DNA from: JBEKIK01 sp963838495
GTDB taxonomy: Bacteria > Planctomycetota > Planctomycetia > Pirellulales > Thermoguttaceae
Assembly (NCBI GenBank): GCA_963838495.1
Contig: CAWIRC010000001.1
Span: forward strand, 2,170,001-2,234,000
Reading direction: 5' to 3'
Length of the DNA stretch: 64,000 nt
Shown: positions 48,270 through 57,800 of the stretch, in pieces
Layout: each line of letters starts with the position of its first letter
Position numbering within the stretch: position 1 is the stretch's first letter
Notes under the pieces: generated by a model
Told to the model about the DNA's origin: nothing
Database searches by the model: none
The model's input: the letters and a program-made list of their open reading frames with translations, nothing else
Made by a program: the position numbers and the translations under genes

Positions 48270-48782
48270 ATGAAATCGCCCTTCCCCGGTTTTGTCCCCC
48301 CGGAATTGGATGAATTAGACGCCATGACGGTCTGGCCCACCATCGGCGCCCACCCGCTGGGCCGCCTGGTCGGCCGGCTCTGCGCTAGCAAAATCGGCAT
48401 CGGCGGATTCTTTACGCTGGGCAAAGTTTGGTCGCTGGCGACCATCCCCTTGAGCCTGGCCGTGTTCTGTTGGCAACTTATGCCCTATATTTGCCGCCGC
48501 TATACGCTTACCAACCGGCGGATCATCATCCGCCGCGGCTTGCAGCCCCTGGACGCCAAATGGGTCGATCTCGACGGCTTCGACTCAATCGAGGTCAAAA
48601 TCCTACCCGGCCAGCAGTGGCTCCACTGCGGCGATTTGATTTTCAAACGCGGCGAGACCGAAGTCCTCCGCCTGTCCGGCGTCTCCCGGCCCGAGGTCTT
48701 CAGGCAAGTCTGCTTAAACGCCCAAAACGCCCTCTTGAGCGTCCGCAATGTCGTCGAACAGCAGGCCGCCGTCGAGGCGTGA
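48270..48782 (+). CDS. Membrane protein with bacterial PH domain
   Basis: The 170-residue protein has one or two hydrophobic segments near residues 50-75 (FTLGKVWSLATIPLSLAVFC, WQLMPYI). A bacterial PH-like domain of the YdbS/YdbT type follows: YTLTNRRIIIRRGLQPLDAK, WVDLDGFDSIEVKILPGQQW, LHCGDLIFKRGETEVLRLSG. The TNRRIIIRRG entry is diagnostic. Such proteins are membrane-associated with unclear ligand. It is monocistronic. Confidence 0.85.
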   Translation: MKSPFPGFVPPELDELDAMTVWPTIGAHPLGRLVGRLCASKIGIGGFFTLGKVWSLATIPLSLAVFCWQLMPYICRRYTLTNRRIIIRRGLQPLDAKWVDLDGFDSIEVKILPGQQWLHCGDLIFKRGETEVLRLSGVSRPEVFRQVCLNAQNALLSVRNVVEQQAAVEA

Positions 48783-48856
48783 TATTTCTATTTCCTATAG
48801 TCTGTTCTCCCATCAATTCGATTTTGTATTATTAAGCCCGTATTATTAAGCCCGCT

Positions 48857-49785
48857 TTATAGCGAATTTTCCAGCGCGCGGCGAAAATTTTTGTCCTCCG
48901 GCGCCAACTCGCAAGCCCTGCGAAATGCCTCCGTGGATTCTTTACGCAACCCCAATCGCCGATAAACAATCCCCAAATTATACCAGCAGTCGGCATTTTT
49001 ATCGTCGATGGCGATAGCTTGACGTAATAAGTCGGCGGCATGATGATAATCTTCTTTCAAGATGGCCTGATAAGCCTCATACGCAAGAACCTGGCGCGAT
49101 ATGATTCATCTTGTGCAACTGCATCGGTAAAATTAACATATCGGCGCCCCGCAGTGCCGGCCGCCACGATCGCGATAAAAACAATCAGGAGCGACGCCCC
49201 ATAGGCTATCCGTTGTCCACGCGTCCTTGCCGCCATAGACCAACCCAGCATCGCTCCCAATACCGCCCCGGCGCCGTGTGCCACGTTGGCCACCGGCATC
49301 GTGTGCGAAACCGTCAATAAAATGCACAACACAAACCAACCTGCCAAAAGCGTTATTACCTGGTTGTCTATCGCTCCAAAAAAGCGCGAATCCCAGCGGC
49401 TAAGCACCCAAAGCAGGCCGAACAATCCGTAACCCACCCCCGAAAGCCCAACGCCGCCCGAAAAAAAGGCATATTCCGCAACACCCGAGCCGACGGCAAG
49501 AAATACCATTACGGCGAATGTCCGCAACGAACCAAAAATCCTCTCTATTTGGGTCCCAAAAACCCACAGCCAATAAACATTAAACAGCAGATGCAATAAA
49601 TTGACATGTGGTAATGTATATGTCACCAATCGCCAGGGCTGCGTGCTGAAAGCCCGATAATTCATCGTCAGATTGTCGATATTCGCCCCGCTCTCCCACC
49701 AAAGTGTCACCAACACGGCAGATAAGCCGATCCCCGTGGTAACAGGATAATACAAGCAATTTCTTAAAGGCGGAGGGCGCTGCAT
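48857..49785 (-). CDS. Rhomboid-family intramembrane protein with C-terminal TPR
   Basis: The first 230 residues form a six-helix rhomboid core: HVNLLHLLFNVYWLWVFGTQ, IERIFGS, GVGLSGVGYGLFGLLWVLSR (nucleophile Ser in GLSG) and ANVAHGAGAVLGAMLGW (catalytic His). Both catalytic residues are present, so it is probably an active intramembrane serine protease. Near 49085 a missing base splits RARFL from AYEAYQAILKEDYHHAADLL. The continuation is a tetratricopeptide unit (NADCWYNLGIVYRRLGLRKE) ending at 48857. The TPR tail would recruit a partner in the cytoplasm. Corrected length is about 309 residues. Confidence 0.88.
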
Positions 49786-49828
49786 GGCTCGGACCTCTTA
49801 TCGATCCCCATACATCCTTTTAGATTTA

Positions 49829-49958
49829 GGAGCTCTAAAAAAACCTCCCCTCTCCGGGCACCGACGGGCACCATGCGAAGCATGGTCGGTTGGTCGGGAA
49901 AGGGGCAGGGGATGAGGGCATTTATAAATGAATGGATATAAAGTTTTGCTAAAGCTCC
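49829..49958. mobile_element. MITE-like element, subfamily A, with internal insert
   Basis: The ends GGAGCTCTAAAAAAACCTCC and ...AAGTTTTGCTAAAGCTCC are inverted repeats flanked by TTA on both sides (49826-49828, 49959-49961). The core CCCTCTCC...GGGGCAGGGGATGAGGGC is interrupted by GGGCACCATGCGAAGCATGG, a dispersed unit also found near 45376. Confidence 0.8.
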
Positions 49959-49967
49959 TTAGTTTTT

Positions 49968-50459
49968 TTATTCTATCCCCGTGCTCGGATAAATCGTTAC
50001 TGGCGATTGCGGATATTCGGCCGTATAACGCCCGGCTGGAATCGGCGCCGCCTCGTATATCGGCGGCAATCGCCGCACGAGGGAATCCTTCTCCGCATCT
50101 TGCCGTCCGTTGCCCTTGAACAGTTCGCTCGGCACAGGCACCAGGCGCGTCATTTGCTGAGGCAATTCAGCCCCAACCGCTTCGGTTTTCCCCGCTCGTG
50201 CCTGATCCGATAAAACCGCGGCCTTGATTTGCCCAACGGCATATAATGCCGAATCCGGATTGCTGCCTGGTATGGATGCGATCAATTCGTCCGATTTTGC
50301 CGGCTGCGGAGCCGTCGCCGAATCCGCCCCGCCCGACTCACCCGTCAATCTGGCCTGCGGTCCGGCCATTTCCCACACGATCGGATAACGCGCAACGTTA
50401 AATCCGACCGAAAACGCAATTATGGCCGCCGCCACTACGGCCGGCAGTGTCTTCGGCAT
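49968..50459 (-). CDS. Membrane-anchored protein of unknown function
   Basis: The 163-residue protein has one N-terminal hydrophobic segment (LPAVVAAAIIAFSVGFNVAR). An extracytoplasmic Ala/Pro/Ser-rich chain follows, with the phrases ALYAVGQIKAAVLSDQARAG and YTAEYPQSPVTIYP. It has no cysteine and no recognisable domain. Its C-terminal end lies 9 bases from the MITE-like element at 49829-49958. Similar short anchored proteins occur in planctomycetes, without known function. Confidence 0.6.
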   Translation of the reverse strand: MPKTLPAVVAAAIIAFSVGFNVARYPIVWEMAGPQARLTGESGGADSATAPQPAKSDELIASIPGSNPDSALYAVGQIKAAVLSDQARAGKTEAVGAELPQQMTRLVPVPSELFKGNGRQDAEKDSLVRRLPPIYEAAPIPAGRYTAEYPQSPVTIYPSTGIE

Positions 50460-50731
50460 CGCTTATTGTGTCCTCGGTTGTTAATGCGCCTTTCCCACGG
50501 CCAAAAAGGCAGGCAAACCCGGCCGGAACGGCCGTGTTTGCCGATGAAGGACGATCCTTGGCTACATCGGTATCAATAGATCCTTGGTTACGCTGGCAAC
50601 TGCTCGCTCGAAACCATACACCATGCCAGGCCCAAGGCAAGTAAAATGCGGGCTTCAGTCAAACTTGAAGCCCTAATCACTCGCGAAAAAAAAGACCTGC
50701 GCAAACTTGAACGAAGATGCGGGATGAACTT

Positions 50732-51700
50732 CTACACCGCCGAACGCACCTTTGCCGGACCGCGCTGTTTTAAGGCCTCTTCTATTGCCTCAAGCTGCTT
50801 GCCAGAAAGCTCCCAGCCCGAACCGCCCGCGTTTTCGCGAATCTGCTCCGGCCGCCGCGCCCCGCACACGGCCGAGGTAATGCCCGGCTGACGCAATATC
50901 CAGTTAATTGCCAATTCCACCACCGTATGGCCGGCCTCTTCGGCGATTAAGCGGAGTTTTTCCACCAATTCCAGGTTCTTTTGAAACTCCTCCCCCTGAT
51001 ATTGCGGATATTTCCGCCGGTTATCCCGCTCGTGAAGCATTTCCGGCCGGATTTTCCCCGCAAACAGCCCCTTCATCAGGGGCCAATACACCAAGACCGA
51101 CACCCCTCGCTCCCTGCACCAAGGCAGCATGTCCCGCTCAATCTCGCGTTGCAGCATGTTGTATGGCGGCTGAAACGCGGCAATCGAACATTCGCCGGCA
51201 AACTGCTCGATCTGCTCCAAATTCACGTTCGACACCCCTATCGCCAACGCCTTGCCCTCGTCTTTCAAGCGCCTCAATTCCCCGGCCGACTCGGCCACCG
51301 GCACGTTCGCATCCGGAGTGTGCAAATAATATAACTCCACATGATCGGTATTCAGCCGCCGCAAACTCTCCTCGCACTCCCGACGCAGCGTGGCCGGCGA
51401 AGCGTCGTGGATCTGGCGCCCGTCAGGCCCCCAATGAAATCCGCCCTTGGTGGCGATGATCATCTCCCCGCGGCGATCGCCCAGGGCCTCGGCTATCAGC
51501 CGTTCGCTCTCGCCACTGGCCCCGTACATATATGCCGTATCCAGATGATTGACGCCCAAATCGAAACACGCCCTGATCGTGGCAATGCTCTCCTCACGGA
51601 TCACGCCGGGCGTGGTCATGCCGGCCATCGGCCAGCATCCCAAGGCCACCTCCGAAACTCGCATCCCCGTGTTGCCAAGCGTTCGATACAACATACTCAT
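50732..51700 (-). CDS. Aldo/keto reductase
   Basis: The (beta/alpha)8 barrel shows the catalytic residues in NHLDTAYMYG (Asp, Tyr), MIIATKGGFHWG (Lys) and ELYYLHTPD (His). NADP-binding blocks follow in KALAIGVSNVNLEQIEQF, VLVYWPLMKGLFAGK and ELAINWILRQPGITSAVCGA, then ARRPEQIRENA. It would reduce carbonyl compounds with NADPH in the cytoplasm; the substrate is unknown. The start chosen is MSMLYRTLGNTGMRVSEVAL at 51700; an upstream ATG at 51718 adds six residues. Length of 322 is normal. It is monocistronic. Confidence 0.93.
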   Translation of the reverse strand: MSMLYRTLGNTGMRVSEVALGCWPMAGMTTPGVIREESIATIRACFDLGVNHLDTAYMYGASGESERLIAEALGDRRGEMIIATKGGFHWGPDGRQIHDASPATLRRECEESLRRLNTDHVELYYLHTPDANVPVAESAGELRRLKDEGKALAIGVSNVNLEQIEQFAGECSIAAFQPPYNMLQREIERDMLPWCRERGVSVLVYWPLMKGLFAGKIRPEMLHERDNRRKYPQYQGEEFQKNLELVEKLRLIAEEAGHTVVELAINWILRQPGITSAVCGARRPEQIRENAGGSGWELSGKQLEAIEEALKQRGPAKVRSAV

Positions 51701-51854
51701 ATTAAAGCGCCAATCCATTATTTATCGTTCAACAATAATCATTTTATACCCTCAGTCTATTCAAGCGTTATTTAACCTAACTCGGCCGTCTATTTGCAAC
51801 AACTTCCTTTGAGTGGGAAATGACTGTTTAAAGTGCATCTAACTTTGGTTTAAC

Positions 51855-51935
51855 GGGTGCCATGGCCACGCTTGCATGGCCATGCGGTGAAATTCCCGGG
51901 AAAACATGGCCACGACCAACGTGGCCATGCCACCC
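51855..51935. repeat. Palindromic element with 16-base inverted ends
   Basis: GGGTGCCATGGCCACG and CGTGGCCATGCCACCC are inverted repeats with one mismatch, 81 bases end to end. The interior repeats CATGGCCA. It lies in a gene-free spacer. Confidence 0.7.
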
Positions 51936-52076
51936 GACCAGTTTTTTTCGCGATATTCCGCGACATTCATTACCTGATGCAGCACAAGAGGGAACACTCG
52001 CATACTCAAAATGACCTATTCTTTGAGGAAAAATTGACATTTTCTGCAATGTGAACGATCATTCACATCACATTTA

Positions 52077-52166
52077 GGGGCTCCAACAAAACCTCCCCTC
52101 TCCCTTAGGGAGAGGGGCTAGGGGTGAGGGCGTTTGCTAGTGCAAACAGGGTTTTATTAGAGCTCC
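52077..52166. mobile_element. MITE-like element, subfamily A
   Basis: The 90-base element has ends GGGGCTCCAACAAAACCTCC and ...GGGTTTTATTAGAGCTCC (imperfect inverted repeats) and TTA on both sides (52074-52076, 52167-52169). It has the core CCCTCTCCCTTAGGGAGAGG and GGTGAGGGC. It ends about 50 bases before the tetR operator. Confidence 0.85.
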
Positions 52167-52216
52167 TTACTTTTTAATGTTGCACAAGCCAAATATTACT
52201 GCTAGAATTGAATAGA

Positions 52217-52232
52217 CGGACCAGTCAGTCCG
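52217..52232. promoter_or_regulatory. Probable TetR operator
   Basis: CGGAC-CAGTCA-GTCCG is an inverted repeat with 5-base arms 30 bases upstream of the TetR gene. Size, symmetry and position fit an autoregulatory operator that would also control the efflux genes downstream. Confidence 0.6.
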
Positions 52233-52262
52233 CATGCTAATCCGTTTGTTTTACTGTCAAAT

Positions 52263-52931
52263 ATGCCCATGAATAACACTGTGAAATTAAAAATCCTAAA
52301 AAACGGGGCCAATGACCTCAAAACACGCCGGGAAGAGGAAATCCTCGAAGCCGCCGCCACACTCTTCGCCGAATGCGGATACTCCCAGGCCGACACCCAA
52401 ACCCTGGCCGATCGCCTCGGCGTCGGCAAGGGCACTATCTACCGCTATTTCCCCTCCAAACGCGAATTGTTCCTCGCCGCCGTCGATCGGCTCATGAGCC
52501 AACTCCACGAATCGATTACCCAAGCCGTCAGCGACGATTATCAAGACCCCATAGACCGCCTCCTTCATGCGGTGGATGCCTACTTGAACTTTTTTTCGGC
52601 CCGCCCGGAACTCGTCGAGCTTTTGATCCAGGAGCGGGCATATTTTAAGGATCGCGCCAAACCCACCTTTATCGAACATAATGAAAAATTCGGCCAACAG
52701 TGGCGGGGCGAGTTTCACAAAATGATCGCCGAAGGCCGCGTCCGGGACATGCCCTTTGAAAAGTTCAACGAGGTGTTTAGCGACCTGCTCTACGGAACCA
52801 TGTTCACTAACTATTTTGCCCGGCGGAACCGGCCCCCCGCCGAGCAAGCCAAAGACATTTACGATTTCGCCCTCTACGGCATATTAAGCGATTCGGAACG
52901 GGAAAAGAGAAAAACTCAGAATGCAGAATGA
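52263..52931 (+). CDS. TetR-family repressor of an efflux operon
   Basis: The N-terminal helix-turn-helix domain is typical: REEEILEAAATLFAECGYSQ, ADTQTLADRLGVGKGTIYRY and FPSKRELFLAAVDRL. The C-terminal ligand domain (YLNFFSARPELVELLIQERA, FSDLLYGTMFTNYFA) is the type found with RND pumps. ATG at 52263 or 52269 can both serve. The gene is followed in the same direction by the periplasmic adaptor and RND pump, and preceded by an operator-like palindrome. Its last residues (KTQNAE) are encoded by the start of a short-unit repeat tract, so the end of the protein has been altered by it. Confidence 0.92.
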   Translation: MPMNNTVKLKILKNGANDLKTRREEEILEAAATLFAECGYSQADTQTLADRLGVGKGTIYRYFPSKRELFLAAVDRLMSQLHESITQAVSDDYQDPIDRLLHAVDAYLNFFSARPELVELLIQERAYFKDRAKPTFIEHNEKFGQQWRGEFHKMIAEGRVRDMPFEKFNEVFSDLLYGTMFTNYFARRNRPPAEQAKDIYDFALYGILSDSEREKRKTQNAE

Positions 52932-52973
52932 TGAATGCTGAATGACGAACGTTAAATCAAACCGCTTGCGGTT
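52915..52973. repeat. Short-unit repeats across the tetR stop codon
   Basis: CTCAGAATGCAGAATGATGA, then ATGCTGAATGACGAAC, are GAATGCTGA-type units overlapping the end of tetR. They are followed by AAACCGCTTGCGGTTTC, a palindrome seen at four other places. Confidence 0.7.
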
Positions 52974-53018
52974 TCCCGAGCATAACCATTAACCGCAAAA
53001 TGTCATTGAAACGAATCC

Positions 53019-54347
53019 ATGACCACAAAAAACAATAAACGATGGTTGTTCACCTGCGGAACGTGTCTAACCGCCCTGGCGTTTCCGTTGATCTTCATCG
53101 AAACGAGCCCGCCCGTTCTCGGCCAGCAATCCCCTCCTAACACCCCCGCCGAGAACAGGAAAAAGGATCAAACCGCCAAAGAAAAAGACTCCGCCCCGCT
53201 ATCCGCCGTTCCCGTTACCATAGCCAAAGTGGAAATACAGTCCATCCAGCGCACCGTAGACGTGGTCGGCAGTTTCGAAGGCTACGAGGAATTGTCGGTC
53301 ACGCCCAAGGTCGACGGCCGCGTGATCCGCGTCCACTGCGACGTGGGCGACATAGTCCGCCCCGGCGACGTGCTCATCGAAATCGATCCTACCGACTACA
53401 AACTCGCCGTTGAGGAAGCGCAAAAATCTATGGAATCGGAATTGGCGAAAGTCGGCTTGACTGCCTTGCCCGGCCCCGAGTTCGACATCATGAAATTGCC
53501 CACCGTCGTCCGCGCCACGAATCAATATCGAAATGCCTCGCAGAGATTCTCGCGGATCGATACACTTTACAAGCAAAAAATCTCCACCAAGGAAGAATGG
53601 GACCAGACCTATGCCGACAACGAAGTGGCCAAGGCCACCGTTGACCAGGTGAAAATCGACGCCCAGGCCAATATCGCCAAGGCCCGGCAGCAGGCGGCCA
53701 TGCTCGATACCGCCCGGCAGCGACTCAGCGACACGAACGTCGAAGTGCCCGAACCCTCGGCGGCGATCGCCAAATTGGCCCGCTCGACCAAGGAAGTCGA
53801 ATATGCCGTGGCCGAGCGGATGATTTCCGAAGGCGAAATGACCTCCCGCGCCTCACCCAAAGGCGTGTTCCGACTGGTTATCGACAAGTTGCTGAAGTAC
53901 AAGGCCGCCGTGCCCGAACACTATACCGGCCAGGTGAAAATCGGGCAGAAAGTCCAAATCCGCGTGGAAGCCTACGAAGACAAGGTTTTCGAGGGCATTG
54001 TTTCCCGCGTCAGCCCCACGGTTGACCGCCTCAGCCGCACCTTCCAAGTCGAGGCCCTCGTGCCCAATTTGACCCGCGAGCTGAAGCCCGGCGGTTTTGC
54101 CAAGGCCTCCATCCTCACCCGCGTCGAAACCCAGGCCAAAACCGTGCCCGTCGAGGCCATCGTCACCGCCGTGGGCGCCACCAAAATCTTCGTAGTCCAG
54201 GACGGAAAGGCCCATGCCCTGGAAGTTAAAACCGGTATGGCAGATCGCAATTGGGTGGAAATCACCAGCAATCTCGATCCCAACTCCCAAGTCATCACCA
54301 GCGGCCAAAACCAATTGGCCGAAGGCACGCGCGTAAAGGTGCGATAG
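53019..54347 (+). CDS. RND efflux periplasmic adaptor (membrane fusion protein)
   Basis: After a signal peptide (LTALAFPLIFIETSPPVLG) and a Lys/Pro linker, the adaptor domains follow. These are the first half lipoyl (FEGYEELSVTPKVDGRVIRV, HCDVGDIVRPGDVLIEID), an alpha-hairpin (about 120-280, Glu/Ala/Lys-rich), a beta-barrel (YTGQVKIGQKVQIRVEAYED) and the membrane-proximal domain (VPVEAIVTAVGATKIFVVQD, GKAHALEVKTG). It links the inner-membrane pump to an outer-membrane channel. The 442 residues are typical. It is separated from its pump by a four-helix-bundle gene inserted between repeat tracts. No TolC-like gene is present. Confidence 0.93.
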   Translation: MTTKNNKRWLFTCGTCLTALAFPLIFIETSPPVLGQQSPPNTPAENRKKDQTAKEKDSAPLSAVPVTIAKVEIQSIQRTVDVVGSFEGYEELSVTPKVDGRVIRVHCDVGDIVRPGDVLIEIDPTDYKLAVEEAQKSMESELAKVGLTALPGPEFDIMKLPTVVRATNQYRNASQRFSRIDTLYKQKISTKEEWDQTYADNEVAKATVDQVKIDAQANIAKARQQAAMLDTARQRLSDTNVEVPEPSAAIAKLARSTKEVEYAVAERMISEGEMTSRASPKGVFRLVIDKLLKYKAAVPEHYTGQVKIGQKVQIRVEAYEDKVFEGIVSRVSPTVDRLSRTFQVEALVPNLTRELKPGGFAKASILTRVETQAKTVPVEAIVTAVGATKIFVVQDGKAHALEVKTGMADRNWVEITSNLDPNSQVITSGQNQLAEGTRVKVR

Positions 54348-54391
54348 CCATCAGCTATCAGCAGTCAGCTATCAGCAGTGAACTATCAACC
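54345..54391. repeat. CAGCTATCAG repeat, left of four-helix-bundle gene
   Basis: Units TCAGCTATCAGCAG repeat directly from the adaptor stop codon. The complementary-sense version (CTGATAGCTG) lies at 54821-54863 on the other side of the next gene, so the two tracts form an inverted pair. Confidence 0.85.
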
Positions 54392-54418
54392 AATCTCTTA
54401 AAAAGGAAAAACAAATTT

Positions 54419-54781
54419 ATGAGAGATTTCAGAAAATTGCAGGTCTGGAATAAAGCACATCAATTGGCCTTATCAATTTATCAATCTACAAGGAGCTATC
54501 CTAACGAGGAATTATACGGATTAACCAGTCAAACAAGGCGGGCATGTGTTTCTATTCCCGCCAACATTGCCGAGGGATGCGGGCGAGGAACCGTACGAGA
54601 GCTTGATAGATTCTTGCGAATTGCATCTGGCTCCGCCAGCGAGCTAGAGTATCATTTGCTCCTTGGGCAAGATCTGACATTCATGCCCGACGCTCTATAT
54701 GTTGATTTGAATCATAAAACATGTGAAGTAAAACAGATGCTCCCATCATTTATACAAAAACTACGTGAAAGTCCAGGATAA
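54419..54781 (+). CDS. Four-helix-bundle protein (S23 / 23S rRNA intervening-sequence type)
   Basis: The 120-residue protein shows the family signature: MRDFRKLQVWNKAHQLALSI, YPNEELYGLTSQTRRACVSI, PANIAEGCGRGTVRELDRFL and RIASGSASELEYHLLLGQDL. These small proteins are encoded in 23S rRNA intervening sequences or as stand-alone genes near repeats; their function is not established. The start ATG at 54419 follows an AAAAGGAAAA site. Base composition is lower in GC than the efflux genes on either side. Its position splits an otherwise standard adaptor-pump pair and it is bracketed by inverted short repeats, which suggests a mobile cassette. Confidence 0.9.
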   Translation: MRDFRKLQVWNKAHQLALSIYQSTRSYPNEELYGLTSQTRRACVSIPANIAEGCGRGTVRELDRFLRIASGSASELEYHLLLGQDLTFMPDALYVDLNHKTCEVKQMLPSFIQKLRESPG

Positions 54782-54820
54782 TCTTTCAAAAAACTCTAAC
54801 CTCCAAGTGCTTACACCTTT

Positions 54821-54863
54821 AAAGCTGATAGCTGAATGCTGAAAGCTGATAGCTGATAGCTGA
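54821..54863. repeat. CTGATAGCTG repeat, right of four-helix-bundle gene
   Basis: Units AGCTGATAGCTGA and GCTGAATGCTGA run up to the start region of the pump gene (ATG at 54872). The tract is the inverted counterpart of 54345-54391. Confidence 0.85.
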
Positions 54864-54871
54864 GTTCAACC

Positions 54872-57800
54872 ATGACCATCTGGGATCTCTGCATAAAACG
54901 CCCCGTCTTCACGGTAATGTTGGTTTCCGCGCCGATCGTTATGGGCGTGGTCTGTTACATGCAACTCGGCGTGGACCTCCTGCCCAACGTCGAGTTGCCC
55001 GTGGTCACCGTCACCACCACGCTCAACGGCGCAAGCGTCGAAGAGATGGAAACCAGCGTCACCAAGCCCATCGAGGAGATCGTCAACACCGTCTCCGGCA
55101 TCGACGAGCTGCGATCCAACACCAAGGAAGGAATATCCCAGGTCGTGATCGAATTCGTCGTCGAAAAAAATCGCGACGTCGCCGCCCAGGAAGTCCGCGA
55201 CAAGGTCTCCACCATTCTCGCCAAGCTGCCGGTGGGCACCGATTCGCCCATCATCGACAAGTGGGATCTTAACGCCGCCCCGGTCATGACCATCGCCGTT
55301 TCCGGCCGCCGGCCCATGCAGGAAATAACCGAAATCGCCCGCAAGCAAATCAAGGAAAACCTGGAAAGCCTTTCCGGCGTGGGCGCTGTGATCCTCGTGG
55401 GCGGGCGCCAGCGGGCCGTCAACGTCTACGTCGATACCGACAAGCTCACCAGCTACAACCTCTCCATCGAGGACGTCCGCCTGGCCCTCATGCGCCAAAA
55501 CATCGAACTCCCCGGCGGTCGCGTCGATCAAGGCAACCGCGAACTCGTGCTCCGCACCATGGGCCGCGTGCAAAACTCCGCCGGCTTCCTGGAACTCATC
55601 GTCGCCAACCAGCACGGCTACCCCGTCCGCATCAAAGACATCGGCCGCGTGGAAGACACCTTCGAGGAGCCCCGCGGTCAAGCCACACTCGACGGCGAAA
55701 ACGCCGTCAGCCTCATCGTGCAAAAACAGTCCGGCGCAAATACCGTGACCGTCGTCCAAACCGTCAAAAAACGCCTCGACGAACTAAAAGACATCCTCCC
55801 CCGCGACATCAACACCTTCATTGTCAAGGACCAATCCATATTCATCGTCCGCTCCTTCGAGGAAGTGCAGATGCACCTCGTCATCGCCGCCATCCTCGTC
55901 GGCGCAACTATCATGCTCTTCATCCGCGACTGGCGGACCACCGTCATCGCCAGCCTCGCCATTCCCGCCTCCATCATCAGCACCTTCGTCTTCATGAGCT
56001 GCATGAACTACACGCTTAACAACATGACCATGCTCGGCCTGATACTGGCCATCGGCATCGTCATCGACGACGCCGTGGTCATCAACGAAAACATCTTCCG
56101 CCACATGGAGGAAGACAAGGTCGGCGCACGCACTGCCGCCTCCTCGGCCACCAAGGAAATCGCGCTGGCCGTCATGGCCACCACCATGTCGCTTCTGGTC
56201 ATATTCCTGCCCGTGGTCTTCATGGGCGGACGGATCGGCAAATTCTTCAGCAGTTTCGGCGCAACCGTAGCCTTCGCCATCTTCATGAGCCTTTGCGTCT
56301 CCTTCACCCTCACCCCCATGCTCTGCTCCCGGTTCCTCAAGTTCCGCGAGGGCAGCGCCAGCAAATCCGGTTTCATCTGGCGGGCAATCGAAGGCTCCTA
56401 CAGCCGACTGCTCGGCTGGTCCCTCCGCCACCGTTGGCTGATCGTCTTCTCGGCCATCGGCTGCCTGGCCGTCACTCCCTTGCTCTTCCGCATCGTGGGC
56501 TTCGAATTCATTCCCCGCGACGACCAAAGCGAGCTCGAAGTCGCCGTCACCATGCCCGAAGGCTACACCCTCGATCGCGCCTCAAAGCTCTTCCAGGAAA
56601 TCGGCGCCCGCCTGGGCTCCTTGCGCGGCGTCCAGCACGTCTTCAGCATCATCGGCGACACCACCGGACGCGTCAGCCGCGGACAAGGCGACGTCACCGC
56701 CGGAACGATCTACCTCCGCCTCGCCGACCTGGAAACACGCCAACGCACCTGGTACGATCCCAAGTTCTGGTCCAACGGAATCCGCGGCATCGTCGAAAAC
56801 AATGACAAATATTACACCCAGTTCGACGTCCAGGACGACGCCCGCCAGATTATGAAAGACTATCCCGATCTCCGCGTCGCCATCCAGGACGTGGCCATTA
56901 TCTCCGCCTCCGGCTTCCGCCAGTCCATGATCGACCTGACGATCCGCGGCCCGGACCTCGTCAAGCTCCAGCAATACTCCGAGCAAATCATGAACTGGAT
57001 GAAAACCCAAAACGGCTTCCTCGATGTCGATACCAGCCTATCCCTGCGCAAGCCCGAACTCCGCGTGAACATCGACCGCGAACGGGCCTCCGACCTCGGC
57101 ATCCCCATCCAGGAAATCGCCTCCACGCTGAACGTCCTCGTCGGCGGCGAGCCCGTCACCAAGTACAAGGAACTAGACGAACAATACGACGTCTGGCTCC
57201 GGCGAACCTCTCCCACCGCGAAAAACCCGAGGAAATCGGCCGCCTCATGATCCTCTCGCCCAAGGCCGGTCTCGTGCAGCTCGATAGCGTCGCACACCTC
57301 GATCCCGCCAAGGGCCCCGCCAACATCGACCGCTTCGCCATGCAACGACAGGTCGAAGTCATCGCCAACCTCGAACAAACCCTGCCCACCGGCGACGCCG
57401 TGGAAAAAATCACGAAATTCGTCAAAGATATGAACCTGCCCGCCGACTACCGCTGGGAATTCATCGGCAAGGCCAAAATGCTCAAGGAATCCAACCAGAA
57501 CTTCCTCGTCGCCTTTATCGTCAGCTTCGTGTTCATGTATATGATCCTCGCCGCCCAGTTCGAGAGCTTCGTGCACCCCATCACGATCCTCCTGGCCCTG
57601 CCGCTTACACTGCCCTTTGCCCTGGTCTCGCTCCTTTTGCTCCGCACGCCGTTGGATCTGTTCGCCATGTTCGGCTTGTTCATGCTCTTCGGCATCGTCA
57701 AGAAAAACGGCATTTTGCAGATCGATTACACCAACGTCCTGCGGGCCAAAGGCCTGCCCCGCGCAAGCCATCCTCCAGGCCAACCGCACCCGGCTCCGCC

